Shown one piece after another: positions 8,700-17,404 of a stretch of 47,712 bases of DNA. Positions within the stretch are counted from its first letter, which is position 1, and the number at the start of each line of letters is the position of its first letter. The notes under the pieces were generated by a model. The model made no database searches. It saw only the letters and a program-made list of their open reading frames with translations, and was not told the DNA's origin. Source of the DNA: Psychrobacillus soli. Lineage in GTDB: Bacteria > Bacillota > Bacilli > Bacillales_A > Planococcaceae. The stretch lies in assembly GCF_006861775.1 (NCBI RefSeq), contig NZ_VDGG01000028.1:1-47712 (forward strand), given 5' to 3'. The position numbers were made by a program, and so were the translations under genes.

Positions 8700-8778
8700 A
8701 GAGCAACCAACCAGTCCTGGAAAGCAATCAAATCAGCACGAGAGCAACCAAATCCCTGTTGAAAGCAACCAATTCTTA
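8700..8778 (+). repeat. GCAACCAA array, copy 1 (4 units, about 21-bp period)
   Basis: GCAACC or GCAATC cores begin at 8704, 8725, 8745 and 8766 (steps 21, 20, 21), each preceded by GA(A/G)A or AGA and followed by AA. Unit 2 has a C-to-T change. Spacer bases between cores differ from unit to unit. It is related to the array at 26795-26910. Confidence 0.75.
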
Positions 8779-8850
8779 AAATAACAAGTTTACTTGGTGG
8801 GAAGACGTCGATGAACGTAGCGTATAATACCAATAAATGGTTGAATACAA

Positions 8851-8885
8851 CAAAAGATGATGCATACAGCTTGCATCATCTTTTG
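8851..8885. terminator. Hairpin related to the one at 8440
   Basis: Perfect 14-bp stem CAAAAGATGATGCA / TGCATCATCTTTTG with a 7-nt loop. Either strand could use it as a terminator; no gene ends immediately beside it on the plus strand, and the small minus-strand ORF at 8956-9063 ends 70 bases away. Confidence 0.55.
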
Positions 8886-8955
8886 TTAGATACATTAATT
8901 AACAGTTTTCACTTTCTTGAATTGGCTAGAATCGTTTTTTCACCATAACTGCCTG

Positions 8956-9063
8956 TTACTCCACTGCATTTAAAATTATTCGAATCAAACCGAAAATTGA
9001 AGCCCATAATATAATGCTTAAAATTAAGCCATTAAAGAGCCCCACGAAAAACCTATTTTCCAA
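8956..9063 (-). CDS. Possible 35-residue membrane protein (TTG start)
   Basis: TTG at 9061-9063 begins a 35-codon frame ending TAA at 8956-8958. AGGAGT lies 8 bases upstream of the TTG, which is good spacing. The product (starting MENRFFVGLFNGL) is almost entirely hydrophobic, with a single predicted membrane span from about residue 5 to 31 and charged ends. A hairpin (8851-8885) lies downstream in the right place for termination. No family is recognised. It could also be a chance frame in AT-rich DNA. Confidence 0.45.
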   Translation of the reverse strand: MENRFFVGLFNGLILSIILWASIFGLIRIILNAVE

Positions 9064-9194
9064 AATTACCACTCCTTATGATGTTAAGGATTGGCAATTA
9101 TTTAAGTTTTTAAGCAGCATGGCTAGTTAAAATTTCAATAACTATTACACAAAAATTCCATAGAACATTCTTCTTTTTCCGACCTCTCCCCCAC

Positions 9195-9365
9195 TTTTAT
9201 GTGTCCAAGCATATGACATTGAAACCTGGAGATGTCATTTTCACCGGTACACCAGAGGGCGTATTTTTAGGGTATCCGGAAAATGAACAAGTTTGGTTAA
9301 AGTCTGGAGATAAAGTGGAAGTATCGATTGAAAAAATTGGGACACTAGTGAATACATTAGAATGA
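9195..9365 (+). pseudogene. C-terminal fragment of a fumarylacetoacetate hydrolase (FAH) family enzyme
   Basis: The frame reads [20 protein letters not shown], then [20 protein letters not shown], ending GTLVNTLE and TGA at 9363-9365. This matches the last 50-55 residues of FAH-family hydrolases/isomerases (MTL-x-PGD-x-I-x-TGTPEG signature). No FAH sequence is visible before about 9195, so the catalytic body is gone. A terminator follows directly. Confidence 0.8.
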
Positions 9366-9372
9366 CAAATAT

Positions 9373-9418
9373 AAAAGGTGCCAAATTCTGAATTTCTTCG
9401 GAATCTGGCACCTTTTTC
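9373..9418 (+). terminator. Terminator after the FAH fragment
   Basis: Stem AAAAGGTGCCA / TGGCACCTTTT with an inner GATTCC-like pairing, followed by TTTTT. It looks like the original terminator of the lost FAH gene. Confidence 0.7.
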
Positions 9419-9490
9419 TCCAAGATTATGTTAAAAACAATTTAGAATAGTCTCTTAATTTTATTTCACACAGAATCAACCAAAAAACTA

Positions 9491-10396
9491 TCACTTCACT
9501 GTTACGTTCGGATCTTTAATAAGGCAATCGATATGAACGCCAGCTTCATTTTCACCACCGAACGACTTATTACTTCCAAAAGCAATATGAACTGTACCAA
9601 AAACTTTTTCGTCTTCTAGTATATTTCCTGTAAGACGCGCTTTTTTATTGGTTCCTATACCAAATTCTGCAATAATTCGACCATTACCTTCACCCAAAAT
9701 TTCTAATAATTGTTTTCCTTGGTCACCAGTTGCATGTACTAAACGACCATCAATAATTTCTAAAATAATCGGTTCTTGAACTAAACCAATCCCAGCTATA
9801 GAACCGTCGATTATTACTTTGCCATTTGCCGAGTTCTCAATTGGTGCTATATAGCTCTCACCTGAAGGAATATTGCCGGATTGGCCTTTTTCTTTAAATA
9901 CTCCCGTACTTGCAATACTTTTTCTATTTTCTATGGAGAAGGACAAACTCATTCCTTCTTTTTCAATTGTAACTGTTGAACCTTCATCCAACACTTTGCA
10001 ATACTTTGCCGTCAATTCTTCTATTTCTTCTGCATTTGCAGAAATCGCCCCTTCTTCTAGCATGTCTAAAGTTACTCCAGGCATTGTTGCTACACGTGCA
10101 CCTTTTTTAGAAGCATTTTTTCGTGCCAACGTATGAGTTAGGGAATGCTCAGTTATACAAAGTACTACATCTGCATTTTTCATCGCCTCTGCAACAAGAC
10201 GGGGAGGCTCTTCCCCAGATTTACTTCGAGTAGACATTTGCATGGAAATAGTTTCATTACCTAATTCTCGTCCTGCCTCTACAAAATATTGAGCAATATC
10301 TGATAGTGCAGTATCTGTTAGTACAAGAAGTGTTTCTTCATTTTGAATATGTAGGTTATTAATCAATACATTTTTTGCTTTTTCTATAGTAGACAA
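9491..10396 (-). CDS. M29-like aminopeptidase (leucyl aminopeptidase/NicX-like family)
   Basis: 301 residues, shorter than classical M29 aminopeptidases (about 410). The C-terminal metal region is recognisable: AEFGIGTN, ILEDEKVFGTVHIAFGSN, then GVHIDCLIKDP, giving Glu, Glu, His and a final H-x-D as in AmpS/AmpT-type enzymes. The N-terminal part (LLVLTDTALSDIAQYFVEAG) matches the family's Rossmann-like half. It is the last gene of the minus-strand dpp arm, 25 bases after the IclR gene, and would act in the cytoplasm on the imported compound or on a product of the M20 enzyme. NicX-type dihydroxypyridine dioxygenases share the fold, so a ring-cleaving role cannot be excluded. Confidence 0.7.
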   Translation of the reverse strand: MSTIEKAKNVLINNLHIQNEETLLVLTDTALSDIAQYFVEAGRELGNETISMQMSTRSKSGEEPPRLVAEAMKNADVVLCITEHSLTHTLARKNASKKGARVATMPGVTLDMLEEGAISANAEEIEELTAKYCKVLDEGSTVTIEKEGMSLSFSIENRKSIASTGVFKEKGQSGNIPSGESYIAPIENSANGKVIIDGSIAGIGLVQEPIILEIIDGRLVHATGDQGKQLLEILGEGNGRIIAEFGIGTNKKARLTGNILEDEKVFGTVHIAFGSNKSFGGENEAGVHIDCLIKDPNVTVK

Positions 10397-10421
10397 TACA
10401 TTCCCTCCTCTCTATTAAGCA

Positions 10422-11183
10422 TTAAGATTTAAGCTTTATATTGTACCGCTTAATAATTACTTCTAGCTCATCACGGGCCTTCATTAATAAAGGAATACAT
10501 GCCTTTTTATGCTCCTCTGTCATACGATAAATAGGACCTGAAACAGTTATAGACCCAATAACGCCAAAGTGATCGTTTAATGGAACAGCTACAGCGAGCA
10601 CATCAGGAGTAAATTCTCCCTGACTCTCTCCCCACCCATTTTCCCTTATTAGTGCAAGTTCTTCTTTCAATTTTTCGCCACTATCCAATGTATATTTTGT
10701 ATACTTAGTAAATCCTTTTTTGATAACGTTTTCAATCATTTCTTCTGAAAGAAATGCCAGTATAGATCGGTAGGACGCCCCGACATATAATGGGGCGCGA
10801 CTACCGGCTGAAACGGAAAACTTCACTTTATTTTCAGGTTCTACCGCAGCTAAAGTGACCGCTTCATCTCGGTCAAGAATTGTTAAGAAAACAGATTCTC
10901 CCGTTTCCTCGCACAGCTTATCTAAAGATGGCTTGATAAGGGTATCTACATTTAGAGATTCGTACATAATTCTGCCTAGTTCCCAAGTGGCATAGCCTAG
11001 GGAATACTTTTTGGTAATTGGATCTTTGGTTACAAATCGGTTTTTTTCTAGAGTTTCTAAAATACGATATATATTCGTATGGTTTATATTCATTTCATTG
11101 GCGAGTTCTCTTCCACCCCAAACAGGCGTTTCTCGAGTAAACATCTTTAATACTTTTAAAGATAAATCTAGTGTCTTTAACAA
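10422..11183 (-). CDS. IclR-family regulator of the peptide-import cluster
   Basis: 253 residues. The N-terminal HTH (about 1-65, with GRELANEMNINHTNIYRILE) is followed by an IclR ligand domain with SAGSRAPLYVGASYRSILAF and GVIGSITVSGP. Translation most likely starts at TTG 11181-11183, behind a GGGGG ribosome site; no better ATG exists in frame. It lies in the operon 82 bases after the M20 gene. It is the obvious candidate to bind the TCACAATGTGA palindromes between dppB and the binding-protein gene, but this is an inference. Confidence 0.9.
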   Translation of the reverse strand: MLKTLDLSLKVLKMFTRETPVWGGRELANEMNINHTNIYRILETLEKNRFVTKDPITKKYSLGYATWELGRIMYESLNVDTLIKPSLDKLCEETGESVFLTILDRDEAVTLAAVEPENKVKFSVSAGSRAPLYVGASYRSILAFLSEEMIENVIKKGFTKYTKYTLDSGEKLKEELALIRENGWGESQGEFTPDVLAVAVPLNDHFGVIGSITVSGPIYRMTEEHKKACIPLLMKARDELEVIIKRYNIKLKS

Positions 11184-11265
11184 GTAAAATCCCCCATATC
11201 TTTCCTAATTACCTACTATATTATCTAAATTAGAATAAAACACAAGTAATTTTACACTCAATCTT

Positions 11266-12540
11266 CTAATCATTGGAAGTTTCATATAAAAAATCCACCA
11301 CTGCAGCAACGTATACTTTTGCACATCTTACTATATCTTCTACTAATACTTTCTCGTTATAGCCATGAATGCTAGGTAAATAAGCTGGACCATATTGTAA
11401 CACCGGAATGTGATAATCTCTAAAATGTCTAGCATCGCTACTTGCCCATTGCATTACTCCGTAAGCTTCATCTTTTGTTACAAATTCAATATTTTCTACG
11501 ATCGCTTTACAAACTGGGTCTTGCGCAGATGTATAATTTGCAACACTCTTAAAACCAAATAACCGTATGGAGTAGCGGATACCTAGACTATCTAGCTCTT
11601 TCTTCAAATAATCTGATACTTCTTCATGGGTAATACCAAATGGTAAACGACAATCTACTTGAACTTTACAGCTTTCAGGAATAACATTTGACTTTGTTCC
11701 TCCATTAATCGTTCCAATGTTCACCGTAATTCTTTCTAAAACTGGTTGAAAAATTTCTCTTTCTTCCTCCACCTCACGTAAATAACGTTTAGAAATGTCT
11801 ACCAATTCTCTCACTTCTTCTGGCATGTGAATATCCAAATCCCATAGTGTACGAATCTTTTCAATCGCTGCGATTGCATCTACAATAGCATTGTTGCCTG
11901 CTACTGGTGATAGACTTCCATGACCAGGCTCACCAAATACTTCAAGCTCAAACCAATAGGAACCCTTTTGGCCGATTGTTGGATTTAACGGAGAGGAAGG
12001 TTCTGCTATCAAACATCCATCACCATTAATCAAGTTATTCTCTAGCAACCACGGGACACCGAATTCTCCACCTGTCTCTTCATCTGGAACTATTGCTAAA
12101 GTAAGCTGACCTGGTAATTCGATTCCTAGTCGCTTGAACAAAGTGAATGCAAAAATAATTCCGGCTAGTCCGCCTTTCATATCACTTGCCCCTCGTCCTA
12201 ACATCCAACCATCCACTACTTCTCCTGAAAAAGGATCGAAATCCCATTTGGATAAGTCACCAGCAGGAACCACATCAGTATGACCACAATAAATAAGTTT
12301 TTTTCCTGATTCATCTCCAATAGAACTTACAAGATTATACATTTTTTCGGATGCTTCATGCCAGTCTACTTCTAGCCCAAACTGCTTTAAATAGTCGGAT
12401 ACAAATTCACTCGCTTCTGTTGAGTCACCTGGGGGATTCTCACTAGGAATTCGGATAAGTGAACTACATAATTCGATTAATTCGTCTTTTCTTTTTTCTA
12501 CTTCATCTACTAATTGCTGTTTTAATTGTGTATTATCCAT
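11266..12540 (-). CDS. M20-family metallopeptidase (ArgE/DapE/acetylornithine deacetylase-like)
   Basis: 424 residues with a complete di-zinc M20 active site: IYCGHTDVVPAGD (His and Asp), GRGASDMKGGLAG (bridging Asp), VPDEETGGEFG (catalytic Glu and ligand Glu), and GPAYLPSIHGYNEKV (last His). It hydrolyses an amide bond of an N-acyl amino acid or small peptide in the cytoplasm. Its ATG shares one base with the stop of the upstream DUF1177 gene, so the two are translationally coupled. It is too distant in context from arginine or lysine genes to be a biosynthetic ArgE or DapE. Confidence 0.88.
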   Translation of the reverse strand: MDNTQLKQQLVDEVEKRKDELIELCSSLIRIPSENPPGDSTEASEFVSDYLKQFGLEVDWHEASEKMYNLVSSIGDESGKKLIYCGHTDVVPAGDLSKWDFDPFSGEVVDGWMLGRGASDMKGGLAGIIFAFTLFKRLGIELPGQLTLAIVPDEETGGEFGVPWLLENNLINGDGCLIAEPSSPLNPTIGQKGSYWFELEVFGEPGHGSLSPVAGNNAIVDAIAAIEKIRTLWDLDIHMPEEVRELVDISKRYLREVEEEREIFQPVLERITVNIGTINGGTKSNVIPESCKVQVDCRLPFGITHEEVSDYLKKELDSLGIRYSIRLFGFKSVANYTSAQDPVCKAIVENIEFVTKDEAYGVMQWASSDARHFRDYHIPVLQYGPAYLPSIHGYNEKVLVEDIVRCAKVYVAAVVDFLYETSND

Positions 12541-13490
12541 TAGTTAGTTACCTCTTGTTTTCCAAAAGTTTGTAAATGTTCCATCTTGCCATATAGCTTT
12601 TCTAATAATACAAACTCTTCCTCATTAAAGAATGAACATTTACCTTCTCCATAAACTTTAGCAACTTCAAGCGCAAATCGTACAACTTGTTCAATGTCCA
12701 CTAAGTGACTTGCTCCTGTACCGCAACCAGCTACAGCTGTTTCTGTTGTAATTGCAACGCCAACTACAGGGCTTGTTGTTGCTACTGCCGGTTGTAAAAT
12801 ACTATTTACATGATATACTCCGTTCCCATAAGGAGTAATATCCTGAGTTGTAATAGGTAAAGTTACTGGTAATATGCCAGCAGATTGTGTATAAATATGA
12901 AGCAAATCATCACTTATTTTTAGAATATAGCCTTGTTTTACCGTTGGAGTAATTGCAAAACCTTTGTGATTTGTAATCATATTTCCTTTCGTTGTATCTA
13001 TAGAAAGAATTGCATCCATTTCTTCGGTTACTTCGTATTGATTCATTGTTAAAATATCAACTGGAGAGTCCATAAACGGTACTGGATCATGAGGTAACGT
13101 TGGGGCAGTTGGACAAATATGTGTTGTTAAAATTACGTCTCCTACTAGTTGATCTCCTTTTCCTTGCATATCTAATAACTTAGCAGCTGTTGCCATAGCA
13201 GATAATGCACCATCTCCATCAGATACAAAGCCTTTTACTTCAGGACGGGCACCAATACCACCAAGTCTTCCAACTATTCCTAGTGTTGGAGCAGTACCTC
13301 CCATTCGTTTTCCATTTGTGCCTGGGATGAAAACTTTCACAAAATCAGTAGATCCAGCTTTTCCTTCCACTGTTTGAACACTAATCTCACCTTTATCTGA
13401 GATTTTCTCTAAATAAGACTTAATTACTTCTCCAGTTACATGAATACTATCCATTTCTTCAAATAATTCCATTACGTGTTTTAATGACAT
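12540..13490 (-). CDS. DUF1177-family protein
   Basis: 316 residues of unknown function, recognised as DUF1177 from SLKHVMELFEEMDSIHVTGE, the GGIGARPEVKGFVSDGDGAL block, ILTTHICPTAPTLPHDPVPF and CGTGASHLVDIEQVVRFALE. The His/Asp-rich blocks and the conserved Cys suggest an enzyme rather than a structural protein, but no catalytic role is established that I know of. It has no signal peptide or membrane segment. It is co-translated with the M20 peptidase and lies 19 bases after dppF. It probably processes the imported substrate. Confidence 0.82.
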   Translation of the reverse strand: MSLKHVMELFEEMDSIHVTGEVIKSYLEKISDKGEISVQTVEGKAGSTDFVKVFIPGTNGKRMGGTAPTLGIVGRLGGIGARPEVKGFVSDGDGALSAMATAAKLLDMQGKGDQLVGDVILTTHICPTAPTLPHDPVPFMDSPVDILTMNQYEVTEEMDAILSIDTTKGNMITNHKGFAITPTVKQGYILKISDDLLHIYTQSAGILPVTLPITTQDITPYGNGVYHVNSILQPAVATTSPVVGVAITTETAVAGCGTGASHLVDIEQVVRFALEVAKVYGEGKCSFFNEEEFVLLEKLYGKMEHLQTFGKQEVTN

Positions 13491-13509
13491 GATTTGTTCC
13501 TCCTAGTTT

Positions 13510-14481
13510 TTATGAATATAAGTGACAAGCTACTTTTTGGGTCTCACCCAAATCTACAAATGCTGGTACGTCCTTTTTGCAATGTTCCATTGCATGAGGG
13601 CATCTTTTGTGAAAACTACAACCAGGTGGTGGATTCACAGGACTTGGTACATCCCCCTCCAAAAGAATTCTCTCTTTTTTATCAAAAGGATTTTCTTTTG
13701 GAATTGCAGATAATAATGCTTTGGTATAAGGATGTTTTGGATTTTCATATAACTCCTCGTATGTACCGATCTCCACAATTTTTCCTAAATACATGACCGC
13801 AATTCGATCGCATATATAGCGAACAACATTTAAATCATGGGAAATGAAAATATAAGTTAGATCAAATTTACGCTGTAAATCTTTTAATAAATTTATAACT
13901 TGTGCTTGAACAGATACATCCAAAGCGGAGACTGGTTCATCGCAAATAATAATATCTGGGTTTAACGCAAGTGCACGAGCAATATTTATACGCTGTCTTT
14001 GACCACCAGAAAATTCATGGACATATCTTTCTGCATGATAACCGCTTAAACCAACAACTTCTAATAACTCTATTACTCTCTTTTTTCTAGATTTAGCGTC
14101 ACCAATATGATGAATAGCTAGAGGTTCTGCAATTAAATACTCAATCGTTTTACGAGGATCCAAAGAAGCATATGGATTTTGAAAAACCATTTGGATAGAT
14201 TTTCGAATGGAACGTATCTCTTTTGATCCTAGTGTTGCTAAATTCTTTCCCTTAAACTCAACAACACCTTCTGTCGGTCGGATGAGTTGATTAATAAGCC
14301 TTGCCATTGTGGATTTTCCACAACCAGATTCTCCAACAATCCCTAGCGTTTCACCTTTATATACTTCAAAACTAACTCCATCCACTGCTTTTACACTTTG
14401 TGTAGATTTTTTAAAAGGTACTGCTTCATTTATTGGAAAATGTTTTTTTAAATTTTCTACTTTAATAACAACTTCACTCAA
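13510..14481 (-). CDS. dppF: Dipeptide/oligopeptide ABC transporter ATP-binding protein (DppF/OppF type)
   Basis: 323 residues. Walker A GESGCGKST, signature FSGGQRQRINIARAL, Walker B IIICDEPVSALD and switch His in FISHDLNVV are all intact. The C-terminal oligopeptide-type domain has the Cys-containing CSFHKRCPHAMEHCKK segment. Its start overlaps the dppD stop by 8 bases. With DppD it forms the heterodimeric ATPase driving the DppBC channel. Dipeptide versus other amide substrates (for example opines or nickel chelates) cannot be told from the ATPase. Confidence 0.92.
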   Translation of the reverse strand: MSEVVIKVENLKKHFPINEAVPFKKSTQSVKAVDGVSFEVYKGETLGIVGESGCGKSTMARLINQLIRPTEGVVEFKGKNLATLGSKEIRSIRKSIQMVFQNPYASLDPRKTIEYLIAEPLAIHHIGDAKSRKKRVIELLEVVGLSGYHAERYVHEFSGGQRQRINIARALALNPDIIICDEPVSALDVSVQAQVINLLKDLQRKFDLTYIFISHDLNVVRYICDRIAVMYLGKIVEIGTYEELYENPKHPYTKALLSAIPKENPFDKKERILLEGDVPSPVNPPPGCSFHKRCPHAMEHCKKDVPAFVDLGETQKVACHLYS

Positions 14482-15487
14482 TGTAAACGCGCTCCTTTCT
14501 TTCTAGACGGTTGGAATTTGTTTGGAAATGGCAAGACACTATATGACCTAGTTCCACCTCGATTGGTTGTGGTTTTGTTGTGCTACAAATTTCTTTTGCA
14601 TATGGACAACGATCAGCGAAATTACATCCTGGGATTGGGTTGCGCAAATCCGGAGGACTCCCAGGAATTGCAGGCAATTTATCACCATTCAATGTATTTT
14701 TCGTGATTTGTGACTCTAATAACCCCCAAGTATATGGATGTAGAGGGTTTTCATAAATAGTTTCCACTGTACCAGATTCCACCGTGTTTCCTGCATACAT
14801 CACAATTACTTTATCGCACATCTCCCATACAACACCTAAATCATGCGTAATCATGATAATCGACGTATCATTCTTTTCCTGCAATGATTTCATAAGTTCC
14901 AAAATTTGTGCCTGTACTGTAACGTCTAAAGCAGTAGTGGGTTCATCTGCAATTAGTAACTTTGGATTACACGATAATGCTATAGCGATCATTACTCGTT
15001 GTCTCATACCACCTGAAAATTCATGAGGGTACATTTTCACCCTTTTTTCCGGCTCTGGAATTCCAACAACTTTCAGCATTTCAATTGCTTTTTTCTTTGC
15101 CTCTTTTTTAGACATCTGTTGATGAGTACGTACTGCTTCTTCGATTTGATCTCCCACAGTAAACACTGGATTTAAACTAGTCATCGGATCTTGAAATATC
15201 ATCGCAATTTCATTACCACGAACGTCTCTCATTTCTTTATCAGAAAGGGATAATATATCCTTTCCATTAAAGGTAATTTTCCCATTTGGGATACTACCAA
15301 TTCCTTTTGGCAGTAATCTCATAAGAGCTGTTGCAGTAACACTTTTACCCGATCCGGACTCTCCAACAATCCCCAGAGTTTCTTTCTTCTTCAATGTTAT
15401 GTTTACTCCATTAACTGCTTTTACAATCGATGCTGAAGAACGAAAGTGGACATCTAAATTTTCGACTTTTAGTATTACATCTGACAT
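14474..15487 (-). CDS. dppD: Dipeptide/oligopeptide ABC transporter ATP-binding protein (DppD/OppD type)
   Basis: About 337 residues. Walker A GESGSGKSV, signature FSGGMRQRVMIAIAL, Walker B LLIADEPTTALD and MITHDLGVV are present, with a C-terminal Cys motif CNFADRCPYAKEIC. The ATG at 15485-15487, preceded by GGAGGTGG, is preferred over an in-frame GTG three codons upstream that overlaps that ribosome site. It partners DppF, whose start it overlaps. Confidence 0.92.
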   Translation of the reverse strand: MSDVILKVENLDVHFRSSASIVKAVNGVNITLKKKETLGIVGESGSGKSVTATALMRLLPKGIGSIPNGKITFNGKDILSLSDKEMRDVRGNEIAMIFQDPMTSLNPVFTVGDQIEEAVRTHQQMSKKEAKKKAIEMLKVVGIPEPEKRVKMYPHEFSGGMRQRVMIAIALSCNPKLLIADEPTTALDVTVQAQILELMKSLQEKNDTSIIMITHDLGVVWEMCDKVIVMYAGNTVESGTVETIYENPLHPYTWGLLESQITKNTLNGDKLPAIPGSPPDLRNPIPGCNFADRCPYAKEICSTTKPQPIEVELGHIVSCHFQTNSNRLERKERVYIE

Positions 15488-15514
15488 CTTTTCCACCTCC
15501 AGTAAAAATATTTA

Positions 15515-16408
15515 TTAGACTTTCATTTTAGGATCTAATGCATCCCTTAACCCGTCACCGAACAAATTTATCCCTAAAACGGTAATAAGGATAGCAAGTC
15601 CAGAAAAAGTGGCCATTTGTGGATTAAGTACTAAGAAGTCTTTCCCATCTTTTAAAATACTCCCCCATGAAGCGGTTGGTGGTTGAACCCCTAAACCTAA
15701 GAAACTTAATGCAGCTTCAGAAATAATAGCTCCGGCAATACTCATTGTTCCATATACAATTAATGGAGCTAAACAGTTAGGAAGCACATGTTGAAATAGT
15801 ATCCTTCCGTGAGTTGCACCTAAAGAACGTGTCACTTCTATAAATTCTTCCTCTTTTACACTTAATACTTGTCCTCGTACTATTCGTGCAAACCCTGGTA
15901 TATTAGCTACGCCGATCGCAATAATTACATTCACTAACCCTTGTCCCAAAACCGTCATTAACGTTATCGCTAGTAGGATGAAAGGAAAGGCAAATAATCC
16001 ATCCATTGTACGCATAATAAGAGAATCTAATTTCCCGCCAAAGTAACCAGCTATTAAACCTAAAAACGTACCAAATACAGCCCCAAACAAAACGGCAGAT
16101 ACTCCTACAATCAATGAAATTCTAGCTCCATACACAATTCGGCTAAATAAATCACGTCCATAATTATCTGTACCAAGGAAATGTCCATCCACTCCAGCTC
16201 CTAAAAGACTATGCGTAATATCCATCTCATTCGGTGCATGTGTAGCAATTAGAGGAGCGAAAATTGCGATAATTGTCATGAAAATAGTGACAAACAAACC
16301 AAAAGCAGCTATGCGATTTTTCAATAATTTCCGTATAAAACTTCGCTCATTTATTTCCTTTTTCTTCACTTCTCTTGTTTCCATAGATGAAGGTTGAGTA
16401 GAAGTCAT
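15515..16408 (-). CDS. dppC: Peptide-type ABC transporter permease (DppC/OppC family)
   Basis: 297 residues: an N-terminal cytosolic stretch, one helix, then a five-helix BPD_transp_1 core. Recognisable are GTDNYGRDLFSRIVYGARIS, the EAA-type loop RSLGATHGRILFQHVLPN, and the ending FGDGLRDALDPKMKV. The start overlaps the dppB stop by 4 bases. It forms half of the transmembrane pathway. Confidence 0.94.
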   Translation of the reverse strand: MTSTQPSSMETREVKKKEINERSFIRKLLKNRIAAFGLFVTIFMTIIAIFAPLIATHAPNEMDITHSLLGAGVDGHFLGTDNYGRDLFSRIVYGARISLIVGVSAVLFGAVFGTFLGLIAGYFGGKLDSLIMRTMDGLFAFPFILLAITLMTVLGQGLVNVIIAIGVANIPGFARIVRGQVLSVKEEEFIEVTRSLGATHGRILFQHVLPNCLAPLIVYGTMSIAGAIISEAALSFLGLGVQPPTASWGSILKDGKDFLVLNPQMATFSGLAILITVLGINLFGDGLRDALDPKMKV

Positions 16409-17373
16409 TTTCCTTCTCCTCCTTTTCCAGAAGAATAATTGACACGTGGATTCACAATTTTATATAAAACATCAATTAATAGATTGACTAATACAAAAAT
16501 TATAGCGATAAATAGTACGGTTCCTTGCACTACTACAAAATCCCGTTTATCTATTGCATCTACTATTAATCGCCCCATCCCTGGCCAACTAAAAATTGTT
16601 TCTGTTAAAACTGCTCCTCCTAATAGGGCGGACACTTGCATACCAAGTACAGTTAAAATAGGCGTTAATGCATTTTTAAACGCATGTTTACCTATAACGA
16701 AAAACTCTTTTAACCCTTTTGCCCTGGCTGTTTTTATATAGTCTTGAGAAATAACTTCCAACATACTAGAGCGTGTAATTCTTGCAAAAGTAGCCATGGG
16801 AATAGTTGCAAGAGTAATACTCGGTAACACTAAATGCTTAATGTATGTGATAAATCCTTCATCCATCGTTCCCATTCCGGTAGCTGGAAACCAACCTAAA
16901 TTTACACTAAAATACAATACAAGCATGACTCCTAACCAAAAGATAGGAATAGAGACTCCTATTAACGAAATAACCATAACCGTATAGTCCATTACCGAGT
17001 TTTGCTTTGATGCGGAAATGATACCTGCTGGAATTCCTATTAATAGAGCTATTACTAATGCTGAAAAGGCAAGTACAAGTGTATTAGGAAATCTATCCAT
17101 AATTAGTGAAATCACTGGTTGATTATAAGTTAATGAAACTCCGAAATCTCCTTGAACTAAGTCTCCAATATACTGAAGAAATTGCGTATGCAATGGTTCA
17201 TTTAATCCTAAATCATCTCTTAACTCTTGTATGTCTTCTACACTTGCTTGTGGTCCTAACATTACTGCAGCCGGATCACCAGGTATTAAACGTGTGATGA
17301 CAAAAACAATAATAGCTACGACAAAAATAGTTGGAAGCAAATCTACTAAACGTTTAAGTATGTATTTACCCAT
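16405..17373 (-). CDS. dppB: Peptide-type ABC transporter permease (DppB/OppB family)
   Basis: 322 residues with six membrane helices. It opens with the DppB signature KYILKRLVDLLPTIFVV and contains FVITRLIPGDPAAVMLG, the EAA-type loop ARAKGLKEFFVIGKHAFKNA and the ending ETIFSWPGMGRLIVDA. First gene of the minus-strand arm; its start faces the binding-protein gene across a 220-base regulatory gap. Confidence 0.94.
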   Translation of the reverse strand: MGKYILKRLVDLLPTIFVVAIIVFVITRLIPGDPAAVMLGPQASVEDIQELRDDLGLNEPLHTQFLQYIGDLVQGDFGVSLTYNQPVISLIMDRFPNTLVLAFSALVIALLIGIPAGIISASKQNSVMDYTVMVISLIGVSIPIFWLGVMLVLYFSVNLGWFPATGMGTMDEGFITYIKHLVLPSITLATIPMATFARITRSSMLEVISQDYIKTARAKGLKEFFVIGKHAFKNALTPILTVLGMQVSALLGGAVLTETIFSWPGMGRLIVDAIDKRDFVVVQGTVLFIAIIFVLVNLLIDVLYKIVNPRVNYSSGKGGEGK

Positions 17374-17404
17374 AAAACCCCTCCTTTTTTCACTATATGA
17401 ATCA

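Larger units (their letters stand above)
8478..8955. other. Gene-free stretch with a repeat array and a second hairpin
   Basis: No gene is visible. The stretch contains the four-unit GCAACCAA array (8700-8778) and the AAAGATGATGCA hairpin (8851-8885). Confidence 0.5.
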
